NCBI GenBank assembly: GCA_017547975.1
Contig: JAFYNU010000317.1
Coordinates: 1 to 6,582, forward strand
Length of the DNA stretch: 6,582 nt
Direction of reading: 5' to 3'
From: Clostridia bacterium
GTDB taxonomy: Bacteria; Bacillota; Clostridia; Oscillospirales; QAMX01
Positions 1 through 5,991 of the stretch are shown one piece after another. Made by a program: the position numbers and the translations under genes. Each line of letters starts with the position of its first letter. Position 1 is the first letter of the stretch. The notes below the pieces were generated by a model. That model was not told the DNA's origin. It saw nothing but the letters and a program-made list of their open reading frames with translations, and did no database searches.

Positions 1-303
1 GCAAGTATTAATTTCTGCATGAACCCTGTTTTGCTGATTCTGCCGAGCTAATCACTTTTTATCCTTATCATATTCTATTATCACTAAACATTTTGAAACG
101 CCATGAACGCTGGACATGAACGAGTAATCGAGAGTAAGCTGTATAATCTTTACCAAACAGCTCAATATGTTGATAATGACATGGAGGCTCGGTTGAAGAA
201 AGCCCTCAAAGAATACTGCGATCTGGCTGACAATTCTACTATAGAACTAAACAATGAGTTGATTAGTATTGGATATTAATGAGATTGACGTATAGGCAAG
301 GAT
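1..303. other. AT-rich segment with no recognised gene
   Basis: This stretch has about 37% G+C by hand count (110 of 300), clearly lower than the neighbouring genes. I see no tRNA, rRNA, riboswitch, transposase fragment or long inverted repeat in it. Its only ORF of note is the 58-codon frame at 103-279. Stops occur in all three forward frames near the left edge. Together with the truncated gene that follows, the composition suggests DNA of a different origin joined to the sugar locus at about 290-310, but this is inference. Confidence 0.5.
103..279 (+). CDS. Possible small hypothetical protein, 58 aa
   Basis: An ATG-to-TAA frame of 58 codons begins MNAGHERVIESKLYNLYQ and ends NNELISIGY. The product would be hydrophilic and probably mostly helical, with a charged middle (DNDMEARLKKALKEY) and no signal peptide, membrane segment or known motif. 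No convincing Shine-Dalgarno sequence precedes the ATG; the bases just upstream are TTTTGAAACGCC. An in-frame stop at 94-96 prevents an N-terminal extension. Codon use is AT-rich, unlike the genes to the right. The amino-acid composition is protein-like rather than random, so it may be a small gene or the tail of a broken one from mobile or foreign DNA. I do not recognise the family, and a chance ORF is equally possible. Confidence 0.3.
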   Translation: MNAGHERVIESKLYNLYQTAQYVDNDMEARLKKALKEYCDLADNSTIELNNELISIGY

Positions 304-792
304 ATGGATAAGGATAATATCACCTTGAAGGACGTTTGGGCCCGTGCTATGGCACAGATTTTTGCTGTGGTTTCCCCCGAAATGCACGATGAGTTTGATC
401 TGCAGTACACCCAAAAGCTTTTTGATCTTTGTGGGCTTTCCTACTACGGATGTTGTGAGCCTCTGCACGGCAAGATCGAACAGTTGAAGCGTTTTTCGAA
501 TCTGCGCCGCATTTCCATCACTGCATGGGCCGACGTTGACGTCGCCGCAGAAAAAATGGGCAGCAACTACATTCTTTCCTATAAACCCAATCCCGCCTTT
601 GTAGCTCTCCCCAACTTCGATCCCGCTCCCGTGGAAGCTGAAATTCGCCACGTACTGGAAGCCTGCAAACGCAACGGCACCCCCTGCGAATTTATCCTTA
701 AGGACATCAGCACCACTGCCTCCAATTACACCAATCTGACCAAATGGGTTGAAACCGTCAATCGCATCATCGACGAATATTTCCCTCGCTGA
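304..792 (+). CDS. C-terminal fragment of a uroporphyrinogen decarboxylase-like protein
   Basis: The 162-residue frame resembles the last part of the URO-D-like/corrinoid methyltransferase superfamily proteins common in anaerobic Firmicutes. Such proteins are TIM barrels of roughly 350-420 residues, some of which move methyl groups between small substrates and corrinoid proteins. Family-like segments visible here are DVWARAMAQIF (residues 10-20), the YYGCCEPLH strand (about 47-55), the NLRRISITAWADVDVAAEKMG stretch (about 66-86), YKPNPAFVA (about 92-100) and LKDIST near the end. About the first 230-260 residues expected of the family are missing: the frame is closed by a stop at 286-288. The ATG has no properly spaced ribosome site, since AAGGA abuts it almost directly. 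No promoter is evident. It is most likely a 5'-truncated, non-functional remnant, cut where base composition changes. It converges on the rpe gene across a shared terminator. The family call is from recognised motifs; the loss of function is inference. Confidence 0.65.
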   Translation: MDKDNITLKDVWARAMAQIFAVVSPEMHDEFDLQYTQKLFDLCGLSYYGCCEPLHGKIEQLKRFSNLRRISITAWADVDVAAEKMGSNYILSYKPNPAFVALPNFDPAPVEAEIRHVLEACKRNGTPCEFILKDISTTASNYTNLTKWVETVNRIIDEYFPR

Positions 793-813
793 TAACTTTC
801 CTCCCAAAATAAC

Positions 814-846
814 AGAGCAGCACTTGCGTGCTGCTCTATTTCTTTT
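814..846. terminator. Bidirectional rho-independent terminator
   Basis: A perfect 10-bp stem (AGAGCAGCAC at 814-823, GTGCTGCTCT at 828-837) closes a TTGC loop. It is followed by ATTTCTTTT on the plus strand. Read on the minus strand, the stem is followed by a T-rich run (complement of the AAAATAA at 807-813). It lies between the stop of the URO-D-like fragment (792) and the stop of rpe (854), so it can end transcription from both convergent directions. Confidence 0.85.
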
Positions 847-853
847 GCTTTTC

Positions 854-1507
854 TTATTCGCCGCGGATCCCACGTATTGCCAAAGCCACGTCAGGCGCTT
901 TGAATACCGAGTTGCCGGACACCAGAACGGTGGTCCCCGCGTCCCGGAACATCTTCGCATTTTCCGTGCTTACACCGCCGTCCACTTCAATGTCAAAGGA
1001 CAGTCCAAGCTCCTTACGGCGTTTGTCAATCTTACGTACCTTCTTGGCTACGATGGGAAGCATTTTCTGTCCGCCAAAGCCGGGGTTCACCGTCATACAG
1101 AGAACCAAATCTGCCACGTCATACACGTATTCCAGTGTCATTTCGCTGGTGGCCGGATTCAATGCTACACCGGCCTTGACGCCGCAGTTCCGGATTGCCT
1201 GCAGAGTACGCTGCAGGTGCACCGTAGCTTCCTGATGTACGCAAATCAGGCTGGCACCCGCCGCCGCAAACTCTTCCACGTAGCGTTCGGGCTTTTCAAT
1301 CATCAGATGCACGTCCAGGAAGGCATCCGGGCCGAGGTTTTTGCGAAGATCCCGGATCATTTGAGGCCCAAAGGTAATGTTTGGTACAAAACTGCCATCC
1401 ATCACGTCACAATGAAGCCAATCGGTTCCGCATTCCATCATACGCTTGGCATCCTCTACCATGCGGGTAAAGTCAGCACTTAAAAGAGAAACAGATACTT
1501 TTGCCAT
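854..1507 (-). CDS. rpe: Ribulose-phosphate 3-epimerase
   Basis: A 217-residue cytosolic TIM-barrel enzyme, full length for the family (about 210-230). It interconverts D-ribulose 5-phosphate and D-xylulose 5-phosphate in the pentose phosphate pathway. Visible motifs in order: SLLSADF (7-13), HCDVMDGSFVPNITFG (32-47), DVHLMI (65-70), H91 in VHQEA, ALNPAT (115-120), MTVNPGFGGQ (138-147), EVDGGV (174-179) and SGNSVF (197-202). By family knowledge H32, D34, H67 and D176 bind the metal, with D34 and D176 as the acid/base pair; all are present. Departures from the usual consensus are VSVSLLSAD where IAPSILSAD is common, HQEA for HPEA, and SGNSVF for the usual GSAIF-type phosphate loop. The start has AAGGAG 11 bases upstream. 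It is the second gene of an operon with the alpha-mannosidase, 15 bp downstream. A role in returning xylulose 5-phosphate made by the divergent kinase to the pentose pathway is inferred. A related 3-epimerase with another sugar phosphate substrate is possible. Confidence 0.94.
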   Translation of the reverse strand: MAKVSVSLLSADFTRMVEDAKRMMECGTDWLHCDVMDGSFVPNITFGPQMIRDLRKNLGPDAFLDVHLMIEKPERYVEEFAAAGASLICVHQEATVHLQRTLQAIRNCGVKAGVALNPATSEMTLEYVYDVADLVLCMTVNPGFGGQKMLPIVAKKVRKIDKRRKELGLSFDIEVDGGVSTENAKMFRDAGTTVLVSGNSVFKAPDVALAIRGIRGE

Positions 1508-1518
1508 AATGATAATAA

Positions 1519-1524
1519 CTCCTT
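1519..1524 (-). promoter_or_regulatory. Ribosome binding site of rpe, overlapping the upstream stop codon
   Basis: On the minus strand AAGGAG lies 11 bases before the rpe ATG. Its first two bases are also the last two of the TAA that ends the alpha-mannosidase gene (1523-1525). The arrangement supports co-transcription and perhaps translational coupling of the two genes. Confidence 0.8.
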
Positions 1525-4303
1525 ATATTTCAAACATTATTGTTACGATTTGACCCTTTTCCACCGGTAGAATGACCTTTTTATCTACCACCATCACTTC
1601 TTCCAGCGGATTTTCTTGAAGGTCGCAAAGCCAGACCTTCCGGATATCCATGGCAAAGCTAAGTTCAGCTCTGCCGCCGCCTGCCACGTCGTAAAGACGA
1701 AGCAGGAAGCCCTCCCCGTTCTCCGTGGGTTTCAGGGCCGACACAATGTAGCTTTCCTTCTTTTCCGCAAGGTCGGAAAGGAAAGAACCACACAGGGGCA
1801 GATTCCCCTCGTGAACCGTTCCCGAAAGGTAAATGGGATACCGGTCGATTTCTTCCCGTAACTTGGCAATCGATTGGTTATCTCCCGCCTCGGTGATCCC
1901 AAGCAGGAACTCCAATTCGTGGTCTCCCAGTTCCGGGAATTTGTCGGGGGCTCCGCCGCTACGGAAAAGAGTCAGAGCCAATTCTTCACCATTTCCACGG
2001 AAACCATACTTTCGCTCAGCATACAGGTAGGGTCTGTTATCCCCGGACACCGCCACAAAGTTGAGAGCCGGAAGGTCCATATCCACAGCTTGACGCTCTG
2101 TCACGCCAAAGGGAACTGCGTAGCAATAGGATTCTGCCGGCTTTGCCAGGGGAGCCGCATACTGCAGCTGGGCGATAAATCCGTTACCGCTGGCTTCCAG
2201 CCAATCCATATTCACCTTGTAACGGAGGGCCTTGTCATCCTTTCCCAGGGTAATCTTCACGATGGCAGAGGAGCGTTCACCAAATTTTGCCGAAAACTTC
2301 AAATGCTTTTGTACCTTGTTTTCCATATCCGCCGAAATCAGACGGACGTGGTGAGCTTCCTCGGTTTCGGCGTATTTACCAATACGCCAGGCATCCATTC
2401 CCTGATTGTCTTCCAGTACAAAGCGCAACCCCGCAGGAGCCGAAAGCTGTTCTTCTCCGGTTGTTTTATCCCAAAGGGAAACCAAGGCATAATCCGTAGT
2501 GCGGAACACCGCCTTGATGACGTCGTTTTCCAGGGTTACGTGATAGTCATTGGGAACGGTGTCGTGTTTGGAATTTTCGTGATGGGAAATCTCCAAAAAT
2601 GGCTTCATCACTGCGTCCCGTTCTCCCAGGGAGTAGGTTGTGTAACCAAAGGGAGGTACGTCCGCCATAAACGCAATTTCCGTGTAGATATGACCAAACG
2701 TTCTTCCCCGATCCACAACGGTCACGTCTATTTCGTCTCCCATCGGATCTGTCACCATCAGCAATTCTTCATCCCCGGTCCAGTCCCATATTTTGATGGC
2801 TTGTACCCGATGAATCATTACATCAGACGGGTTAAAAAGGTGTATCACCCGATTGACACCTCTCCCCCGTTCCACCATGGTATGACCGAATCCGGTGACA
2901 AACTGACCAACGCCTCCCCCTTCCGAACGGGATTCGAAGCGATCAATGTATTCATCCGGCAATCCGGAGGTATCAATTTCACTGGCAATTCTCCGCATGG
3001 CTTGACCAATATAAGAATTGGCTCGGGCGATGGCTTGCTGGGCAATGCCGGATGCGTACTCTCTGGTATCCACAATGCCACTGCCGGGCAAAATGTCGTG
3101 GAATTGGTTGAACAGGATCTTTTGCCACTCGGCTTCCAGGTCAATGGGTTTCGGCTCCCCATCCACCATCATTGCCATAGCCTGCATAGCCTCGGCTTCC
3201 CCAAGGCGTTTTTCGCCCATACGGTTAAACGCCTTGATCCGGCTTTGGGTTGTGTAACATCCGGTGAAACGAGGATTGCTTTCTCCCCGTTTCAAAGGCA
3301 GAGTCTCCCGCACCTTTTCGGCTTCTTTGTAGAATTCCCGGTAGGTACCAAAGGAAATTTCCGGAAAAATGGGCCAGGTTGCCATGTCAAGAATGCGTTC
3401 GATATCCCGTCTGGTGGGACCGCCGCCGTGGTCGCCCACCCCAAACACCGCCAGGGCAAAGGGCATCTTGTATAACTCACAGAATTCCGGAACCCACATA
3501 ACGCAGAAGGGATCGGGATCCATATTATACCAATAGGTATCCCGGTAAGCAATCACTTCTGCTCCGGACGGTGCCATCCAGCGATAGAGGTAATAAGGCT
3601 CATCCAAGCCGCGGCAATGGTAATAGTATTTCACCCCTGCCTGATTCAGTACTTCGGGTACGTTCTCGCTGTGACCAAAGGTATCCGGTTCGAAATCCAG
3701 GTAAAAATCATCATCCGAAAGCCCCAGCGTTTTTTTGAGATAGCTTCTGGTGTACAGAAGATGCCTTGTCATGGCTTCACCGGAAGCCATGTTTTTGTCA
3801 CCTTCCACCCAGGTGGAGGCGGTGACTTCCCACTTGCCCCGTTTAATCTGTCGTTTGATTTCCCGGAGCATTTCAGGTTCATTTTCTTCCACAATTTTAT
3901 ATACCGAAGCCTGAGATTGTCCGAAGGTCAGGTCGGGATATTCCTTCATCATACGAAGAATGGTACGGAAGGTTTCCAGAGTGGTATCCACCGTTTCGGG
4001 GTAGCCCCACATCCAGTTCATATCGATATGTGCATGGGCAATGAACTTGACGGCGTAGCTTTTTGCCACGACTGCCAAGGGAGCCATCAACTTCTCAAAC
4101 CGATCGCACTCCGCTTTTCCGATTTCCTTTTTTGTTTGGAAGCTGTCCCACAGGAATGACGCTCCGTTTTCAATCAGCTCATCGTAGGCACCACGTTTCA
4201 CCCGGGAAAGATGTGCCAAATATTCGCACTCTCCAACGGCACGCTCTGCATAGTAACCCTTGGCTTTCTTTTTCATGTTCTGGATCAGTTTGGGATAACG
4301 CAT
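1523..4303 (-). CDS. Cytosolic GH38 alpha-mannosidase
   Basis: A glycoside hydrolase family 38 enzyme of 926 residues, within the usual 800-1050. The family cleaves terminal alpha-linked mannose with a zinc-dependent retaining mechanism. There is no signal peptide or membrane segment, so it probably acts in the cytoplasm on imported oligosaccharides or glycosides. An N-terminal helical region (about 1-85) precedes the catalytic barrel. HAHIDMNWMWG (90-100) supplies zinc ligands H92 and D94; DFEPDTFGHS (203-212) supplies D207, the expected nucleophile and zinc ligand; H402 in NQFHD is the fourth ligand. GVGDHGGGPTRRD (288-300) and the helical middle domain (about 349-440) follow. A beta-sandwich C-terminal region begins near DYHVTLENDV (586-595). 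All four metal-site residues, placed by analogy with Golgi mannosidase II, are present. The frame stays open 75 codons further upstream, but that extension would cross the divergent promoters and the start of xylB. The ATG at 4303 has a good AAAGGA site, so I chose it. It is the first gene of an operon with rpe. Mannose is the default substrate; an alpha-linked sugar of similar shape cannot be excluded. Confidence 0.93.
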   Translation of the reverse strand: MRYPKLIQNMKKKAKGYYAERAVGECEYLAHLSRVKRGAYDELIENGASFLWDSFQTKKEIGKAECDRFEKLMAPLAVVAKSYAVKFIAHAHIDMNWMWGYPETVDTTLETFRTILRMMKEYPDLTFGQSQASVYKIVEENEPEMLREIKRQIKRGKWEVTASTWVEGDKNMASGEAMTRHLLYTRSYLKKTLGLSDDDFYLDFEPDTFGHSENVPEVLNQAGVKYYYHCRGLDEPYYLYRWMAPSGAEVIAYRDTYWYNMDPDPFCVMWVPEFCELYKMPFALAVFGVGDHGGGPTRRDIERILDMATWPIFPEISFGTYREFYKEAEKVRETLPLKRGESNPRFTGCYTTQSRIKAFNRMGEKRLGEAEAMQAMAMMVDGEPKPIDLEAEWQKILFNQFHDILPGSGIVDTREYASGIAQQAIARANSYIGQAMRRIASEIDTSGLPDEYIDRFESRSEGGGVGQFVTGFGHTMVERGRGVNRVIHLFNPSDVMIHRVQAIKIWDWTGDEELLMVTDPMGDEIDVTVVDRGRTFGHIYTEIAFMADVPPFGYTTYSLGERDAVMKPFLEISHHENSKHDTVPNDYHVTLENDVIKAVFRTTDYALVSLWDKTTGEEQLSAPAGLRFVLEDNQGMDAWRIGKYAETEEAHHVRLISADMENKVQKHLKFSAKFGERSSAIVKITLGKDDKALRYKVNMDWLEASGNGFIAQLQYAAPLAKPAESYCYAVPFGVTERQAVDMDLPALNFVAVSGDNRPYLYAERKYGFRGNGEELALTLFRSGGAPDKFPELGDHELEFLLGITEAGDNQSIAKLREEIDRYPIYLSGTVHEGNLPLCGSFLSDLAEKKESYIVSALKPTENGEGFLLRLYDVAGGGRAELSFAMDIRKVWLCDLQENPLEEVMVVDKKVILPVEKGQIVTIMFEI

Positions 4304-4312
4304 AATTTTGAT

Positions 4313-4318
4313 TCCTTT
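4313..4318 (-). promoter_or_regulatory. Ribosome binding site that fixes the mannosidase start
   Basis: On the minus strand AAAGGA sits 9 bases before the ATG whose first base is 4303. No comparable site precedes the in-frame start further upstream at 4528, which lies inside xylB. This decides in favour of the 926-residue product. Confidence 0.75.
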
Positions 4319-4329
4319 CAAAATAAAAC

Positions 4330-4366
4330 TTGCGCGTTGAGGCTTTTTACTATATAATGGTATATA
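4330..4366 (+). promoter_or_regulatory. Predicted promoter of the xylB operon
   Basis: Two overlapping sigma-A-type arrangements can be read. The first is TTGCGC (4330-4335), 17 bases, then a perfect TATAAT (4353-4358). The second is TTGAGG (4337-4342), 18 bases, then TATATA (4361-4366) with an extended TGG just before it. Either gives a leader of roughly 70-80 bases before the xylB ATG. The weak -35 of the first would fit a regulated promoter. No start site has been measured. Confidence 0.55.
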
Positions 4367-4370
4367 TCCT

Positions 4371-4385
4371 GGGAAAGCTCTTCCC
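4371..4385. promoter_or_regulatory. Inverted repeat between divergent promoters, candidate operator
   Basis: GGGAA and TTCCC form perfect 5-bp arms around a 5-base centre. The repeat lies just downstream of both predicted transcription starts, about 4365-4372 on the plus strand and about 4390 on the minus strand. One bound repressor could therefore block both operons. A short repeat of this kind can also arise by chance, and no regulator gene is visible in the window. Confidence 0.3.
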
Positions 4386-4396
4386 TGTCCGCTTCT

Positions 4397-4425
4397 ATTA
4401 TAGCCGTTGTAGCGGCGAAATGCAA
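4397..4425 (-). promoter_or_regulatory. Predicted promoter of the mannosidase-rpe operon
   Basis: On the minus strand TTGCAT (4425-4420) is followed after 17 bases by a perfect TATAAT (4402-4397). Transcription would begin near 4390, giving a leader of about 87 bases before the mannosidase ATG. The spacer contains CCGCTACAACGG, an imperfect dyad (8 of 12 positions symmetric) that might be a second regulator site. Confidence 0.55.
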
Positions 4426-4433
4426 TCTTTTTC

Positions 4434-4439
4434 GAGGTG
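4434..4439 (+). promoter_or_regulatory. Ribosome binding site that fixes the xylB start
   Basis: GAGGTG matches the 3' end of 16S rRNA and ends 3 bases before the ATG at 4443; counted from the GAGG core the gap is 5. The in-frame GTG at 4437 lies inside this site and so is unlikely to be the start. Confidence 0.65.
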
Positions 4440-4442
4440 GTT

Positions 4443-5990
4443 ATGAGCAAAAAATATATGTTAGGGTGCGACGTAGGCACCTCCGGCACCAAAACGGTGC
4501 TCTTTTCTGTGGATGGTACCCCCATCACCTCCGCAACCGTGGAATATCCCCTCTATCAGCCCCAGAACGGATACGCCGAGCAGGACCCTGCCGATTGGGT
4601 CAATGCCACCATGGAAACCATCGCCGCCGTTATCCGGCAAAGCGGTGTTGCGCCGGCTGACATCGTATCGGTGGGTCTTTCCGGGCAAATGCACGGACTT
4701 GTGATGCTGGATGAATTCAACCAGGTTCTTCGTCCCTCCATCATTTGGTGTGACCAGCGTACCCAGGCAGAATGCGACGAAATGACCCGCATTCTTGGCC
4801 GTGATAAACTGATCGCCATCACCGCAAATCCTGCCATTACCGGCTTTACTGCAAGTAAGGTGCTGTGGGTCAAAAATCACGAACCGGAAATTTATGCCAA
4901 GGTCAAAAAGATCATGCTCCCCAAGGACTATGTTCGCTTTGCCCTGACCGGAGCTTTTGTCAGCGACTATTCCGATGCCTCCGGTATGCAACTCCTGGAC
5001 GTGCCCAATCGAGTATGGAGCAAGGAGGTTTGCGATGCCCTGGGAATTGACATGAGCTGGCTCTGTGATCTTTGTGAATCCAGCGACGTTTCCGGCCGTA
5101 TCACCCCCGAAGCCGCTTCCCGTACCGGTCTATTGGTTGGCACCCCGGTTGCCGGTAGCGCGGGTGACCAGGCCGCCTCCGCAGTTGGCAGCGGTATCGT
5201 CCGCAGTGGTGTTCTTTCGGCCACCATCGGTACCTCCGGTGTGGTATTTGCCCATACCGACCGTCCTGTAATTGACCCCCTTGGCCGCGTCCACACCCTT
5301 TGCCACGCATTGAAGGATTCCTGGCACATCATGGGCGTTACCCAGGGCGCCGGCTTATCCTTGAAGTGGTTCCGTGATACCTTCTGCAAGGAAGAAATGG
5401 CGGTTGCCGATTCCCTTGGGGTTGACCCTTACGTTATCATGGACAAGGAAGCCGCCCTTTCCCCCATCGGAGCCGACGGACTCTTCTTCCTGCCCTACTT
5501 CATGGGGGAACGTACCCCCCACCTGGATGCCGACTGCCGTGGCGTCTTCTTTGGATTAACCGCATCCCATGGCAAACGGGACATGCTCCGTTCGGTTATG
5601 GAAGGTGTCGGTTACTCCCTTACCGACTGCTATGCCATCATTCGCGAAATGGGCTTTGAAGGCAAGGAAGTCCGTGCCGCCGGCGGCGGCGGACGCTCCA
5701 GGCTGTGGCGGCAGATGCTTTGCGATATGTTTGATTGCCCGGTCACCACCACCAATTCCAGCGAAGCCGGTGCACTGGGTGCCGCTCTCCTGGGAGCGGT
5801 CGCAGCAGGTATCTATCCTGACGTACCCACCGCCTGTGATGCCACCATCCGCACCAATCCGGCGCTATCCCCGGATGCTTCCACTGCGGATTATTACAAA
5901 GCCGCCCATCCCCTCTATCAGCACCTTTACACCTCTTTGAAGGGTGATTATAAAGCTTTAGCTGCCCTGAGACAGCAGAAAGGAATGTAA
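4443..5990 (+). CDS. xylB: Xylulokinase, FGGY carbohydrate kinase family
   Basis: A 515-residue cytosolic kinase, close to the usual 480-515 of XylB. It phosphorylates D-xylulose with ATP to give D-xylulose 5-phosphate. The N-terminal actin-like domain opens with GCDVGTSGTKT (8-18), where D10 begins the phosphate-binding loop. SGQMHGLV (80-87) is the XylB signature, with M83-H84 expected at the sugar. Then follow IIWCDQRT (100-107), PKDYVRFALTG (160-170) and DYSDASGM (175-182). AGSAGDQAA (237-245) carries the expected catalytic base D242. The C-terminal domain has GTSGVVF (263-269), FLPYFMGERTPH (349-360) and AAGGGGRSRLWRQM (412-425) for nucleotide binding. These signatures favour D-xylulose over glycerol or ribulose, although close FGGY kinases for other ketoses exist. 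The start is set by GAGGTG. It is the first gene of an operon with the isomerase/epimerase gene 1 base downstream, and it diverges from mannosidase-rpe. Its product, xylulose 5-phosphate, is the substrate of Rpe, which ties the two operons together. Confidence 0.93.
   Translation: MSKKYMLGCDVGTSGTKTVLFSVDGTPITSATVEYPLYQPQNGYAEQDPADWVNATMETIAAVIRQSGVAPADIVSVGLSGQMHGLVMLDEFNQVLRPSIIWCDQRTQAECDEMTRILGRDKLIAITANPAITGFTASKVLWVKNHEPEIYAKVKKIMLPKDYVRFALTGAFVSDYSDASGMQLLDVPNRVWSKEVCDALGIDMSWLCDLCESSDVSGRITPEAASRTGLLVGTPVAGSAGDQAASAVGSGIVRSGVLSATIGTSGVVFAHTDRPVIDPLGRVHTLCHALKDSWHIMGVTQGAGLSLKWFRDTFCKEEMAVADSLGVDPYVIMDKEAALSPIGADGLFFLPYFMGERTPHLDADCRGVFFGLTASHGKRDMLRSVMEGVGYSLTDCYAIIREMGFEGKEVRAAGGGGRSRLWRQMLCDMFDCPVTTTNSSEAGALGAALLGAVAAGIYPDVPTACDATIRTNPALSPDASTADYYKAAHPLYQHLYTSLKGDYKALAALRQQKGM
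5978..5984 (+). promoter_or_regulatory. Ribosome binding site inside the end of xylB
   Basis: GAAAGGA lies 7 bases before the ATG at 5992 and within the last codons of xylB, whose TAA ends at 5990. This confirms the start of the downstream gene and suggests translation of the two genes is coupled. Confidence 0.75.
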
Positions 5991-5991
5991 C

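Noticed and set aside
253..283. AATGAG repeated at 253-258 and 278-283 as a possible target-site duplication
   Set aside because: Six bases 25 bp apart in AT-rich DNA are expected by chance, and no mobile element lies between them.
247..960. A 237-codon minus-strand frame over the URO-D-like fragment
   Set aside because: It spans the hairpin, overlaps the end of rpe and mirrors the URO-D-like coding strand, where the family motifs are found.
749..1483. A 244-codon plus-strand frame across the terminator and opposite rpe
   Set aside because: It crosses the strong terminator hairpin and is antisense to an rpe with all key residues; the translation has no recognisable domain.
1874..3475. A 533-codon plus-strand open frame opposite the alpha-mannosidase
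   Set aside because: It is exactly antisense to a GH38 gene with clear catalytic motifs, shows no family features or ribosome site, and is explained by the codon bias of the real gene.
4437..4442. A GTG start for xylB two codons upstream
   Set aside because: The GTG is part of the GAGGTG ribosome site for the ATG at 4443.
4304..4528. A 75-codon N-terminal extension of the alpha-mannosidase
   Set aside because: It would run through both predicted promoters and into the xylB coding region, lacks a ribosome site, and does not resemble the family N-terminus.
4549..5921. CCCTCTATCAG occurring near both ends of xylB
   Set aside because: Both copies encode PLYQ within the gene in ordinary codon use; there is no sign of duplication around them.
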